57,275 nt of DNA from Hypholoma sublateritium FD-334 SS-4 (lineage: Eukaryota; Basidiomycota; Agaricomycetes; Agaricales; Strophariaceae), in the NCBI GenBank assembly GCA_000827495.1, contig KN817648.1, positions 43,867-101,141 of the forward strand, in the 5' to 3' direction. Positions 23,133-34,646 of the stretch are shown piece by piece. Positions within the stretch are counted from its first letter, which is position 1, and every line of letters starts with the position of its first letter. Under the pieces are notes generated by a model that did no database searches, was not told the DNA's origin, and saw nothing but the letters and a program-made list of their open reading frames with translations. The position numbers and the translations under genes are program-made.

Positions 23133-24351
23133 CCCGCGCTGAGTGGTGTGTTTACAGTGTTTCCTTTCCTTTCCTTTTCTCTCCGGTTTCTTTCTTGGTT
23201 TTCCGACTGGCTGCCTGCTCCACCGCGGCGGGGTGCTCTATGCGTCGCATTTTTATTCTCTCCTTTTCTGTGCTGTGTTATGGCCGCTCTCCGTGCTGTC
23301 TGCGCTCCTTGCTATGCTTATCGCTGCGTCTGCGCATCGTCTACACTCATTCATCTACAGGGCTCTCGGCAATACCCCATCTATCCCATCGTATTTGCTT
23401 TGCTACCTTTTCCCGGACATGGACTTCATATTAACATTATTAATCAGGCACTGACTGTACTTGCACACCGCTCCTTTGTACCCGTATCGCCGAACACAAA
23501 AATTATCTGGCTTACTGCGCTTGCAATGTGGCTTGGAGGAGAAGCGTGTCGATATATCGAGATGAGAGGCGTGGTGTACGATTCAAAAAAAGCAAAGGCT
23601 GGCATCGAATTCGGTATTGCTCACTAGTGCGGCGTACATTTGAGTGGCACTGTGATTCCTGTGCGTCAAATAACGGTGTGTAGCATGCGTCACCTCAACA
23701 TTATCAGTTAAACTGACGAAGTCCAAGCCTTAATATGCGTTATGATAAGATAGTTTTGAAACTAGTGCCATCCGGCCATGACGTCACACCACTGGCATTA
23801 AGCGCCGGCGTCCATCTGCCCTAGAAAAGCACCAGCGATAGTCGGCGTAGGTGAGTCTGTACCAAGCGTTCCATTTCCAAAAATGGTATTGATTCTGAAA
23901 CTGGTTGTTGCGATTGGCAGTCGGGAAAGGCTTTGCTTATTGTCGTTGCTTTGACCATGGCCATGGCCTGGCGCGCATTCCATGTTGGGCATAAATTTGA
24001 GAAACATGGACTAGGCCAATCCGCGAGTAGACCTCACAATGGTAACTGCTGATTACTGTCGCCTCGACATAGTAAAACCCGTCGCTGCGCCAAATGTCCC
24101 CGACAAATCAAGCAGTTTTTCAGCAGCGCGGAAAAGCAATCCGCTTTTTTCGAGGGTGGCATGATTGATATAAATTCAAGAGTAACGGCCGGCGTTTGGC
24201 CCCCATCCTACTCACCCACTTCGTTCTGCCAGTGTCCGCCATTCCCGGCCCACTCTAGTACACCCCGTCTACGCAAGTCGCCGGTAGATTCTTCTTCGAC
24301 ACTTCAAACAGGCCAAGCTCTGTGCTCCGTCCCGATTGCTTCATTTCCAAC
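23133..24351. other. 3' flank of the protease and promoter of the zinc-finger gene
   Basis: A T/C-rich stretch directly after the protease stop codon (23150-23400) looks like 3' untranslated sequence. No supported gene follows until the zinc-finger start. A short segment at 23800-24010 has no coding support. Confidence 0.45.
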
Positions 24352-25472
24352 ATGCCTGCCACACGAACAATAGAACGGAGAATAGATCTCGGAGGGATCG
24401 AAAGATTCGTGCGTCCTCAGTTCAACAATAAAGTGACTGATTGTTTTGACACGATTTGTTATGCAGTCTTGCCCTCTAGAGGGATGTTATGTCACAGTCG
24501 CCCGAAAAAGCGACATATCTCGTCATCTACATACCCACAACCCAGAGACCAAGTAAGCGATTGGCTACTTCGATATGTATTATAACTTACGCCATTCCGA
24601 TCTCATAGGCTTAACTTTCCCTGCCCGGCTGAATGTGGACATACGTTCAGACAGGAGTCCAATATTACAAGACATCTCAAAAGGTGGTAAGTTACTGCGA
24701 AATGACTATTCCAGTGGCACATAAATTGATGATTATTCTCATTCGCAGTAGAGCCGCTGCTAAAGCTAGAGCAAAAGGGATCTCATTCATTCGGGAGAAA
24801 GGCGGACGTAGAGCATTGGATATCTTATATGTTGATGAACAACTCGCGGAGGATTCTTTTACCCTCTCCCGGTACTCTGGACCAAAAGTCGTTCCAATAC
24901 GAGAGCGTTCTACCGGCTCTTCCCCAAGCGATATCTCCAGATATCCTTATTTACCTCCAGCTTCCTCCTCAACGTGCGTCTCCGATTCAGAAGAATTTAT
25001 CGATGCCTTGGATAACTCTGTCTCGTCCCTCTCTCTATCTCTTTCTTCAACACGCGTCCCTAAAGAAGACACTCTGTCTCAGCTATCCTTACCATACGAC
25101 CAGCAGCCATGCGGCTCTAACATCGACTCCGTAGCTCCAAATGATTTCATTTTAGACCTTGCGGTGCTTCTTGCGCTCCAGCCGGGATCTGGGCTCTCTG
25201 GAGGTCTTGGTTACGACGCCCCTACTGTTCCGGACATGTCCTCAGACTACCCGCACAGTATAATGCCATCGAGCTTAGCTCTCAAGAATGTCGACGAGAT
25301 AGATCCCTACTTTCCTCAGCCAGCGGTGGACCTCTTCGGTCAAAATCTTGATTCATATGGAATGTCCAATTTTTTGGATCAGCTTTCTCTTTCTGGAGAG
25401 ATCGACTTCAGCAACCACGTCGGATTCACTGGCATCAATTTCTCGTCGTTCCTCAACTCTGACTACTGTTAA
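24352..25472 (+). CDS. two-finger C2H2/C2HC-type putative transcription factor
   Basis: Four exons (24352-24432, 24467-24552, 24609-24686, 24749-25472) give 322 aa. Exon 2 encodes a classical finger, CPLEGC-YVTVARKSDISRH-LHTH, and exon 3 a second one, CPAECGHTFRQESNITRH, whose last ligand appears to be a Cys created exactly at the exon 3/4 junction (LKRC). The remainder is Ser/Pro/Asp-rich and acidic with patches such as SVSSLSLSLSS and FILDLAVLLALQPG, which could be an activation region. The first intron is short (34 nt), near the lower limit for this organism, so that junction is the weakest. The fingers are not seen in any single reading frame, which is why splicing is required. DNA target unknown. 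Confidence 0.7.
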
Positions 25473-25725
25473 TTCCCCGCCCCTCATATCCGTATTTCTG
25501 TCTCATTTTCACTGTATAATACCATGGACTCTTCCGCATCTAAGCACCTTTTTCTCTTTGAGTCTGGATTTTAGCTCTAGAGCCATATTGTTCGTGGCAA
25601 CATTTCTCGTATCATGCGCTGTATTGTTATTCCTCTTCATTTGATGTACCATACAGATTTTTCGAAAACAGTGAAGTTAATTTGATGCGTTTTCAAGCCC
25701 TTTGAGCATAGTTCGAGACAGGAAT

Positions 25726-27288
25726 CTACCATTTCAAGTGACTAACTTGAACCTCGTCAATCAGCCTCGCTGGTTCCCCACTGCCGCATATGTACTCATA
25801 AATTCCGTTCGACTGGGAGAGCTTATAGGTCACCTTTAAACCTTCGATTTCATCCAATGCGTCCAAGCTGATTGAGGAATGGAAAGGTTCCATATCTTCC
25901 ACGGTGAGGTTGAGTGTCGTGATCGGATGACCATTTCGTAGCCTTGACATAATTAATGCTACAGCCTCCGCATCTACAGAAAAATTGTCGGGAATAGCAG
26001 GAGTGGTGTACAGATCGATGACGCTCAGGGTAGGAAATACAACGCTTGCTTCATTCGTGGAGTTCATGTCGTTTTTCAGGTCCGTTAGAAGTTGAAGTGT
26101 TTCGCGTTCGGTTAAAATAGTGTGGACAGATGTTAGGCGGCTCAAAAAGGACCCGAAACATGGCCGTAGTGGATCTTCAGCGACCAATCGGATATTTGTG
26201 ATGTATGAGAGTTCCTGGAATTTTATGCGGTCCAAGATCATTGCATCAACAACTGGAGCGTCGAGTCCACGCAACGAAATCGTTATGTTGAAAAGACATT
26301 CGACCGGGAGAGTGGCTTTGAACATCAGGGTGATGAAATCGTTTGGAAAGTAGTCGAGGGAAATGGAGTCGATCGGATGTGATTGAAAAATAAACTGTGT
26401 CTGACGGGCAAACACGTCGACGAGTGCGAGGTAAATCTTGGTTTCTGTTCCGTTGTCAACAAAGGGGATATTGATGGACAACAAGCAGTCCGAGGGAATG
26501 AGAATGTGATCCAGAAGTTTGGCACCTGCCTGAGGGCGTCCGGTGTAATCTAACAACTTCAGGCGTGGAAGAGATACAGTAGGAAAGGGCGTAGATATGG
26601 TTTCCGCGGTAAGATAATCGATGGTCAGTTCGCGAAGGTTATGCGTGGCCGAGAGTAGTGTAAGTGCATCATGGACGTTGTGCCTGTCACCAATGTTCAA
26701 CGCATAGAGTTGACCAAACCATGGTGCCCGATGATCAAGGGCATACTGCCTGAGGCTCACTCTGCGGAGAAACGGTGCGTGGTCGGCAAAGATAGGTTTA
26801 CGAAGGTCTTCCGCACGTATTGTCACCATTTCCATCGGTACGTCAATCTCATCCAGTTGTGGCGCCGGAAAGAATAACATCGTATTGCAGAAACTGAACC
26901 CACAGCTACAGCAGCTTATGATAAGCTTCTGAATCCGGTGCCAGTTCCCAGTGATAACATCGAAGAGGAACTGTATAATTTCTGTGGATGGACTGAGGTG
27001 TGTCCTGATCCATAGGGGCGCGGCCCCGCTCCGGCGAATAAGTTCTGTCCGCCATTCGGAGCTCCAGCTGTTGGAGATGCGGTCCAAATCAATGAGTTTT
27101 GCCCATAATGCTGGTGTGTCGAGCATCAAGTCGCGCCATCGGTGGCACACCTGAGAAGCGATGCGCGTTGTATGCAATGCAAACGGATCCGAGAACATGT
27201 CGGCATTAGACTCGAATATATGCAAGAGCGTGTCGTTGTCGAGCATGTGTATTAGGGTGGAGGTAGCGCATTCTGGCATCCCAGACAA
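25726..27288 (-). CDS. F-box protein with LRR-like C-terminal region
   Basis: A single uninterrupted 520-aa frame. Residues 10-70 match the basidiomycete F-box: LDNDTLLHIFESNADMF, then IASQVCHRWRDLMLDTPALWAKL, the surface that binds Skp1. The pattern ELIRRSGAAPLWIRTHLS and subsequent repeats of hydrophobic strands (LRELTIDYL, LPRLKLLDYTG, FPTLSVIDLYT) are typical of the Agaricomycete F-box/LRR expansion. Most likely an SCF substrate receptor of unknown target. Confidence 0.82.
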   Translation of the reverse strand: MSGMPECATSTLIHMLDNDTLLHIFESNADMFSDPFALHTTRIASQVCHRWRDLMLDTPALWAKLIDLDRISNSWSSEWRTELIRRSGAAPLWIRTHLSPSTEIIQFLFDVITGNWHRIQKLIISCCSCGFSFCNTMLFFPAPQLDEIDVPMEMVTIRAEDLRKPIFADHAPFLRRVSLRQYALDHRAPWFGQLYALNIGDRHNVHDALTLLSATHNLRELTIDYLTAETISTPFPTVSLPRLKLLDYTGRPQAGAKLLDHILIPSDCLLSINIPFVDNGTETKIYLALVDVFARQTQFIFQSHPIDSISLDYFPNDFITLMFKATLPVECLFNITISLRGLDAPVVDAMILDRIKFQELSYITNIRLVAEDPLRPCFGSFLSRLTSVHTILTERETLQLLTDLKNDMNSTNEASVVFPTLSVIDLYTTPAIPDNFSVDAEAVALIMSRLRNGHPITTLNLTVEDMEPFHSSISLDALDEIEGLKVTYKLSQSNGIYEYICGSGEPARLIDEVQVSHLKW

Positions 27289-28071
27289 ATCTTTCGTTGT
27301 GTGTGGTACGAGTTAGATGAGGAGTCGTACGACACTGACAACATGGGGGGTACTTATATGAATTACTCGCTGAGCCACTGGCAATATTACGTGCTAAGAG
27401 TCATCCTGCAGACGCGTGGTAAACACGCCGCTTATGACCATCAGTCGTCTCGCCAACCGGAAACGGTCAATTGTTCGCTCATGTAGAAAATAGAATGAAT
27501 CTGAATGACGTTCAGTTGTCACTGTGCGGTACGGGCATATTAACGAGGGGACTCATCTATCGATCACTGTTATTTCTGGCCGTGCGGCACATCAATGAAA
27601 ACAGGTGTGTGCAAACGACAAGCAGACGGTAGTCTCATGCCCATCTTCTCGCGGGTGCCCTGGAGGGACCCAATTTGGGAGGGCACCCGCGAGAGGATGG
27701 GCATGAGACTAAGCAGAGTCCAGACGGTGTTCATGTGTACAGTGTGAGCCGCGTGGGGAATCTGTAATATTGGTCTCGCCAATGTTCTTCAGCGACGCAT
27801 GGGCATTTAGCCAGACCCAGCGAACATCTGAATCCAGACCGAATGGCAAGGCGTTCCAGTGTGAATGACATTTCTTCAACGCCGAGGCGGAGTTCAATGT
27901 GCTTCAACCTCTTAAGAAACGGCACCAGTAAAACTAACACGGCGGCATTACAAATTACACACGCTTTCTTTGCAGAGAATGTAACTCGCACGGTCGAAGT
28001 ACTCGATTCCCCCCATCGATACGCTGATTACTGAAACTTCACTAGTTGTTACGCATTTTTAGCTTGATCAA
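27289..28071. other. intergenic region with an inverted repeat
   Basis: No supported gene. It contains the hairpin at 27630-27711 listed separately. On the minus strand around 27850-27960 a frame reads VPFLKRLKHIELRLG, which could be another LRR fragment but is too short to call. Confidence 0.4.
27630..27711. repeat. near-perfect inverted repeat, 32-bp arms with 18-bp loop
   Basis: The arm at 27630-27661 pairs with 27680-27711 over 32 bp with a single mismatch (a T/C difference in the middle of the arm). The loop is 27662-27679. In RNA it would fold to a long stable hairpin on either strand. It sits alone between two genes. Confidence 0.9.
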
Positions 28072-28904
28072 ATGACAGAAAAATACGTCGACAATAGTGA
28101 CTTGCGAGATGCTGAACCGGCGTATATGCACACCGTAGCGCCTGATCCGCGCCGCCTCGAGTCACTCGATAATCCTGTAAGCACGCGTTGTCTCGTCGCC
28201 CACGCATAATCAGTCTACAAAGTGATAATTTCAACCCTCTAGCGCGTCCAAGAGGAGGGCTGCATAGGCATCACGAGCGAGAAGAAATACTACGAGTACC
28301 CCGACGTCCCCGGCGGTTCCGTGTTCATAAAGCGTAACCTCACGCCGAGTGAGTTCCTCGTGAGCCGCGCCACCGGGTGCCTCGTGCTCCCGGACATGAT
28401 TATTGAGAGGATAAGGAACGAGGCCGCGACGATTCGCTATATTCAAGCGCACACCACCATCCCAACGCCGAACATCCGCTGCGCGTTCGAGGATCACGGG
28501 CGCTTCTACATCATCACCGACTTCGTCGCGGGCGTGGCGCTCTCGCAGCTGCCGGACGAGCATAAGCCCGTCGTTTTTGCTGAGCTGCAGGAGTATATCG
28601 CGCAGATGCGCATGCTGAAGTCCACAGTAATGGGCAGCGTCGCGGGCGGCGTTGTCCTCCCGTACCGCCTCGGCGAGGTCATCCCCGCTGACGAGATCCC
28701 AAAGCTGCGCGACGCACCGACACCCGAGTTCGTGATGTGCCACAACGACAGATCACGGCAATCCTAGACTGGGAGTATGCGGGGTTCTTTCCGCAGGAGT
28801 TTGAACGGGCTTTTTACCTCCGTCCCGGGCCATCTGTGGCGTTGGAGGGCGAGGAGGACGATGTGTCCCAACTTTTGGCTGTTATTGAACAATGGAAGAT
28901 GTAA
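28072..28904 (+). pseudogene. aminoglycoside-phosphotransferase-fold (APH) kinase gene broken by a deletion in the catalytic loop
   Basis: Exon 1 (28072-28176) and exon 2 (from 28243) encode an APH/choline-kinase-like protein of the type common in fungi: SVFIKRNLTPSEF (N-lobe), IERIRNEAATIRYIQ, FYIITDFVAGVAL, and the start of the catalytic loop FVMCHND. The frame then runs to a stop (RSRQS). In another frame the protein resumes at once with ITAILDWEYAGFFPQEFERAF, the Mg-binding and C-terminal part, ending at 28904. In the family roughly a dozen residues, including the catalytic-loop Asn, lie between these blocks. There is no GT-AG pair at the join, so I read it as a small frame-disrupting deletion at about 28750. 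Confidence 0.8.
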
Positions 28905-30990
28905 TTAGATAGTAGTGTTTGTTACCGCCGCTCTTTTTGTAGAATTCTACATTTGGCCATCCAAGGTATATCGTGCTACAGAGTACTCGCCGAGAACAGA
29001 AAGGATCGGGAGAAATGTTGACCAGGATTATGACAGAAATGCGCGTTGAATAGAGAATAAAAAGTTCAATCTACAATATTCACTACATCTCCAGGAGATT
29101 GTCAGTCGCTGAGCCATTTCCCGCTGCGTAAAGTTCAATCCACGAAGATCAAGCCTGCGCAATTTGCCCCCATTCGATCCACACGCGACTACGGGGTATC
29201 CCGAAAGTGCTGGCGAGGCTGCTGCAGTTCGTAACACGCAGCGCCCTCCGCAGGACCAATGGTAATGCAGGAAAGTCTGATCTCGGCGAAATAGAACATG
29301 GCAAGCCGGACAACATGAACAAGTGGGGCCGCAGCCAACGGCCCAGCGGTACCGTGTACGTATATATGCTGAAACCCCTTTGGTGATAACGAGAAGAGGG
29401 ACGAAAACGAGGAAATTTGACACATCTGTGCCCGATAAGAGCACGCGCACTCTTGGCGCAGAGAGTGGCTACGAAGGCGTTATCGCGCGTCGTGGATATA
29501 GCTATTCCCTGCGGAAAGCTGCGGTCGTGGCACAGGTGCTGGACGCGCCTGGCTATCGTGACAGCATAGACCTGATGGCCGCTGCACCGAGCGGTGCGCA
29601 TTGTACTAAATACTCACGCACGGGTAATAAGGGAGGTATGTCGCCGGTCGGGGCGCGTCGAGCAAAGCGCAGGCGCAAGGACGATGAAGGCGTGAATATA
29701 TCAGAGATGACGCAGGAGCTGAAGATAACCTCGCGATAAAAGCAAAGTCAATAAATGAAAAAGGCACGAACGACAACGTACTGGATGAGATCCTTGGATC
29801 AAACATGCGATCGGTGCGCTCGCGAGAGGGAGAATGGTACTGCTGTCCAGTGTGGGCCTGAGCTCGTGTCAAATAGCTCCACCGATCGACGGCCACAGAC
29901 CATATATGACGCCCCGAGCGCTGATACGGTGTGGCGACGGCCTTCAAGTCGCGGGCTATAACGAAAAGAAAGAGAGTTAGACTGAAAACGGTTTGGCGGA
30001 ACACAGGGAACAGAGGAAAACTGACATAGGCCTGGCAGTGCATGGTGCACAAGTGCGCGCAACGAACAGACACGGGGACACGGTGTCATCGCAGACGAGA
30101 GATAATCACACGACGCCCACGATAAGTGTATTCCTCCTTTACCAGGCGGGGCGCGCGTGGCGGACGCCGTGCGTACACGCGTCCGGATGTAAAATGCATC
30201 GGCATGGGTGGGTGGGGCAGTGACGGTCCGTACGATGGGGGTATGCATCGCACCAAAAGAAGTGGGGGAGACAAGGGCAGGGTAGCATGTACCCAAAACA
30301 ATGGGAGGCAGAGCCACCTGGGCAGAGGACAGAAGACATAGGGTGGAGGATCGCAGAACTTTCCCCCCAGAAGAGAAGCGATAAGAGATATAGCACGGCG
30401 CGCGGCGGATGCTGCAAATACACGTGCCAGGATGAGGGCTGTCATCATGCAGGACGGGTATCGCGAGGCCTAAGGTTGGGTGTGCAAGTGAGGAGGGCAT
30501 ACCTGAGCAGGGCCGTTATCAAGCCGTATGATCGAGTTCGCATGTTTCGAAGGACACTGGATGCCTTTTTGATAGAAAGATCGTGGGCTTCAGCACGCAT
30601 GTAAAGCGCAGGCGAGCTTAACAGTGGCCATCGCGAGGCAAATTGTCCAGAAAGGCGTGCAGGTCGTTCAATTTCAAGAGACACAGTGACGACCAAGACG
30701 GACGGGTGTGGGACAGAATGAGCTGATGGTAAGAGTCACAAAGGGGAACCGTGGAAACTGATTGACAAAGGTTTCTCGGCAATTACCGACCTCGGCCGGA
30801 GAACACCGCGTGGCTGTAAGCGGCATTCTATTATTAGCCTTTCGACATGCGTTCGTCCGTGCGTGCGAACCCCCCGCGCTGGAAAGAAATTTATGAGTAG
30901 GCGCGCTATATAGCTCCCATATAATCCAACCTAGTAGATATATCGGACAACAGCTAGTTAATTCCAATCGCAGTCCCTTAAGTTTATTCA
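28905..30990. other. gene-poor region with a possible LRR remnant
   Basis: No intact gene is supported. On the minus strand, about 29040-29300, pieces such as GGKLRRLDLRGLNFTQREM and RRALRVTNCSSLASTF lie in different frames and look like the end of an F-box/LRR gene. The remaining open frames on both strands have no family resemblance and are probably chance. Confidence 0.4.
29040..29300 (-). pseudogene. possible C-terminal remnant of an F-box/LRR gene
   Basis: Minus-strand peptides ALRVTNCSSLASTF and KLRRLDLRGLNFTQREMAQRL have the spacing of leucine-rich strands but need a frame change to join. No F-box or start codon is present upstream. Called only on pattern. Confidence 0.3.
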
Positions 30991-31019
30991 GTATTGTGGA
31001 TGTACACGAGAAATGCAAA

Positions 31020-33900
31020 GTTCTTCTACGCCGTTTTCACAGGAAGACCCAAGCCGCTGATAATGGATAGCGAGAAAAAGGGGAAGCTCTCTTTGTTGGC
31101 CGTCTCCCATTGTCCTCGTGAAGCGTATAAAATGCGCTCTGTTTTCATCCTCAAACTCGCAACCCACAAGATATCTCGAATATCCAGCACAGAAGACATC
31201 CTTTTGCCTGTTACAGCTCTGAGGATTAACTGCATCCCAGCTTTCGCATACGCACTTTGGGTCCCACCAAAAAACTCTACAGTACGTCCCGCCTCAGATC
31301 GTGCATGAAAGTGCCACTCATTTTGTCGAAATATATTCGCAGGCCTTGTCACATACACCCCACCCACGAAGATGCCGCAGACCGTCGCCGTACTGCAGCA
31401 TCATATAATGAACACGATAGTGGTATGTCAATCACCCTCTTGAGAGATAATACGCCATTCAATATTTCTTCCGCATTAGTGTGCACACGAAAGATCTCGT
31501 CGAGAGCACCTGAACACAATCATTGAAAACCCCACCGAACGCTGTAGAACATCTATCGCACACCACGCAGTGAGCCACTCATCTCATCATAGTGCATGAG
31601 CGTCCCCACTAACACACTTATTCGCTGATGCTCCTCAGGTCTCCTCGCAGGAGCCCAGTCAGTAGATGTCGAAGGCGGCATCGAGGAAATGACATGATCC
31701 CTGTAATCGCCACGGCACGGACCCAACGTATCCGGTTATGGGACGCACTGCCACTCCACATCGGTGGATACCATTCCTCGTGCCACGCCGTACATCACCG
31801 CTTGGCTCTGGGGATCGCCTGCCACCGCGGTCCTGCATACACCTCCCTGCAGGTCCTCCATCTCCTCTGGCTACTCGCTCGATATGACGCCGCTCACTTA
31901 TTCTTCCGCGACTCTCAGTGGTATATCCCTCCATTCCGCAGCCGAGAGCACCGTTTCCGTCGTCGTCATTACCATCGCGCGTCCGCGGAAGCTCCGCTTC
32001 GAGCTCGAGGACGACTGTTCGAAGATCAAGCTATCGCGCAGGATCGCCATTGCGGTTGACGGCGATGCGTCGATTGTAGCGGTGCCGCGATTCGCACGGT
32101 GTTCAAGAGGTTGAGCAACTCCCGCAAGACAGCGCCTGCAATCCTCCGGAGAGCATGTGGCTCCCGGTCTCCCGGAGAAGATGAAAGCGTACTCAGCGTC
32201 GTTGTTCAACGTGCGATTTTAGCTGTCGAGCGTACTCCTTTTCTGCAGCGCATAGTAATACTCTCGGTCAAATAACACAGCAGGTTTTTCCTAGATACAC
32301 AAAGGTTTTTGTGTTACATAGATAATAGATACGTTATATCCGCGGAGGCAACTTTGTCCCGAGCGAATCAGCTTCGTGCGAGACGACACGACGGGGTCAC
32401 GACGCGCGCCGCGAAGCACGATGGAGCTCCCATAATGCTCTGGCACGGCGGATGCAGTGAATTACACGCAGCGCGCGGATACAACCCGAAAGCGACGCTC
32501 CTGAAGGAGCTAAACTAGTGCCCAAATGTACAGCGATAGGCGTGACAGTGTAGCGCGAGGTGCCAAGGCGGACGGGGGTAGGGACAGGACATCCGGCAGC
32601 TGGCGTCCGCGGCGCCTTTTCCCGCACGTCGGAGGCGGACAGCAGAACAAGATGATGTCTTGATAAATCTCGTCCTCCAAGGCACGGCACATCGCGGGCA
32701 CATTATGTCCCTCCGCAAAGATGAGAGCATGCACCGTAACATTGCGATCGATCCACGCGCCATGACGCATGGTGCGCTGGCGGGCGCGTTGTATAACGCA
32801 CAGCGCGCTGACGTGGACAGAAGGTGATGCTGCGCAGCTTTCATCCTGACGGAGCGAACGCTGATCTGGTCCCGAAAGGGCGGTGGAGATATGGCAAGGG
32901 TGAAAATGGCTGGCCAAAGAACGACGATGCGACAGCTCGCGCTCGGCACGCTCGAGACGGGGGCAGCATGCGGATATAGAACACTTGCATATCGATGGAC
33001 CAGAACGGACGGTGTACCCCACCTGTTCTCCACTGGAATAAACTAGTACGACGCACGATTCAGAGGCGCGCTGCCTGCGCCGTGCGTGGCGGCCGTGAAA
33101 ACGCAGGTGGACCAGCCATGTTTCCAAAAGCGCGCGGAGGGGAGGGTGCATGGACGACGAAAGAGGACACAGCGCGACGGTACACGAAATCCCACTGGGT
33201 GCACATACGCTCCAGCGATGCACTCCATACAACACAATCCGTGTGCGGTGCGCACGGTGGCTGGCACCGCGCGAGCTCGCGCCCGGATGGAGGCCGCATC
33301 TGCGCAGGAGGGGAGGTGCGAGGCGAGCTGGGCCAGATAAGAGGCGAGGACAGCGCGCACAGGGCACCGAGGACGGAGGCGGGGGATGGGTGGACAGGAA
33401 TGCAGGTGCGGGGAGCGCGTGGTCGAGGGGTAGGCATGGAGTCAGGGCCTGCGTATGTGCACAGGCGATTACACCACGAAGTCGGCGGCGGCAGCGAGCG
33501 AGCTGGGCAGAGAACTTGCGTGGTGCGGTTGGGCGGGATCTACAGCACAGGTGGACGTCAGCAGCAGTTCCACTGGCGATCGAGTACATACACGGGATGA
33601 AATAGCGGTCGGTATGCACAGCGAGAATGAGACACACGTGGATGACGCACGAGTAGAGCGGCGTATACCACCGGCGCATACACGCACCTGCATATACCAC
33701 ACCAAGCGATACAGCCGGGCGCTGCGCGCGGTGCAGTAGGCACCCTGCATGCGTGCGGTTGGAGCTGGCGAGTCTATGCGGGTGCGGGGTGCAGCGGCGC
33801 GGTGCAGATCGGAAGTAATCGGAGGGGAGGAAGTGAATCTGACGCATCGAAAGAAAGGGGGGGTACTGAAAGATCAGCAAAAACGGGGGCGTCGTGTGCG
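31020..33900. repeat. diverged relative of the 40-57 kb tandem unit
   Basis: Several blocks align by eye with the later tandem unit. 31100-31530 (through the shared phrase CTGAACACAATCATTGAAAA) matches 43090-43510 and 56040-56415. 32350-32480 matches 41165-41310 and 48075-48230 (CCCGAGCGAA, CACGAAGCACGA). 33270-33300 matches the GCCCGGA-GGAGGC segment at 41928 and 48818. Divergence is much higher than between the two later units. A 480-aa minus-strand open frame here (32510-33952) is judged to be a by-product of high GC. Confidence 0.55.
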
Positions 33901-34492
33901 GGGCACATGCATTCCATCGTGAAAGCGCTGAATGTGCAGCGAGCGTCAGCACACCACCTGGTGCAGGAGGAGAACGTACACAGCATGGTTATCTAGATAT
34001 CTATGTCGCATTAGCATGAATCTACATCAATCAACAAGCAAGTCGAGCGCGAGGTCGGAGGACGACAGGTTACGGGATGGGTGACATTTAAGTCTCAAGA
34101 AGCTGGGCGGGACGAACGGGTGAGCGGATGGCTGCGATGCGGACGTCGACGAAAGTGAGGTTCAACATACCGTGAATATGAGCGGCACTGATCCGCGGTG
34201 GGCGATGATTCTGGCCATTGGAGGATGGAGTTGGGATGGAGCAAGTTGACAGAAATGACCAGCGCGTTTTGAACAGCACAGCCACCGGAGAAAATCGGCG
34301 CGGACGGACGCGGTCTTTGATGCGTAGCATCTCATTGCGTCCTTACTGCCACTGTGGTTCTAAAAAAATTGAATGCAATTCAGGGAGTGCCGTCAGGAAT
34401 ATGGGTCCTCGTAATTCTATCGGCGTGGCATAATACAAAGAGCAGGTAATTTACCATGCCCTGTTCTCATGGCCTTCGTGTAGAATAAATGT

Positions 34493-34540
34493 TAGTGGCA
34501 TTTCTCTAGGTAGTGGCATTCCTCTAGGTATATAAAACAG
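34493..34540 (+). promoter_or_regulatory. TATA box and upstream tandem 18-bp repeat of gene Z1
   Basis: Two adjacent copies of TAGTGGCATTYCTCTAG-type sequence (about 34493-34528) run directly into TATATAAAAC. The Z1 start codon follows about 115 bp later. The arrangement looks like a compact core promoter with a duplicated element. Confidence 0.5.
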
Positions 34541-34646
34541 CTTAAGTTTATGATGGGTCTCACCACCAAGCTCTACGACGCAGTCATAAATTCTACCCTT
34601 CAGACTCCTCTTCTCCGTCTAAGTCTCCTAAAAATCAGTTATATCA

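Noticed and set aside
27843..28034. Short frames between the F-box gene and the APH-type gene
   Set aside because: LRR-like peptide on the minus strand is too short and isolated to call a gene.
29323..29739. 138-aa plus-strand frame
   Set aside because: Lies over the possible minus-strand LRR remnant, has no domain, and begins inside repeat-poor DNA without promoter signals.
32510..33952. 480-aa minus-strand open frame
   Set aside because: GC-rich, Pro/Arg/Cys/His-rich without domain pattern, and the matching repeat copies at 41-42 kb and 48 kb do not keep the frame. Overlapping long frames exist on both strands.
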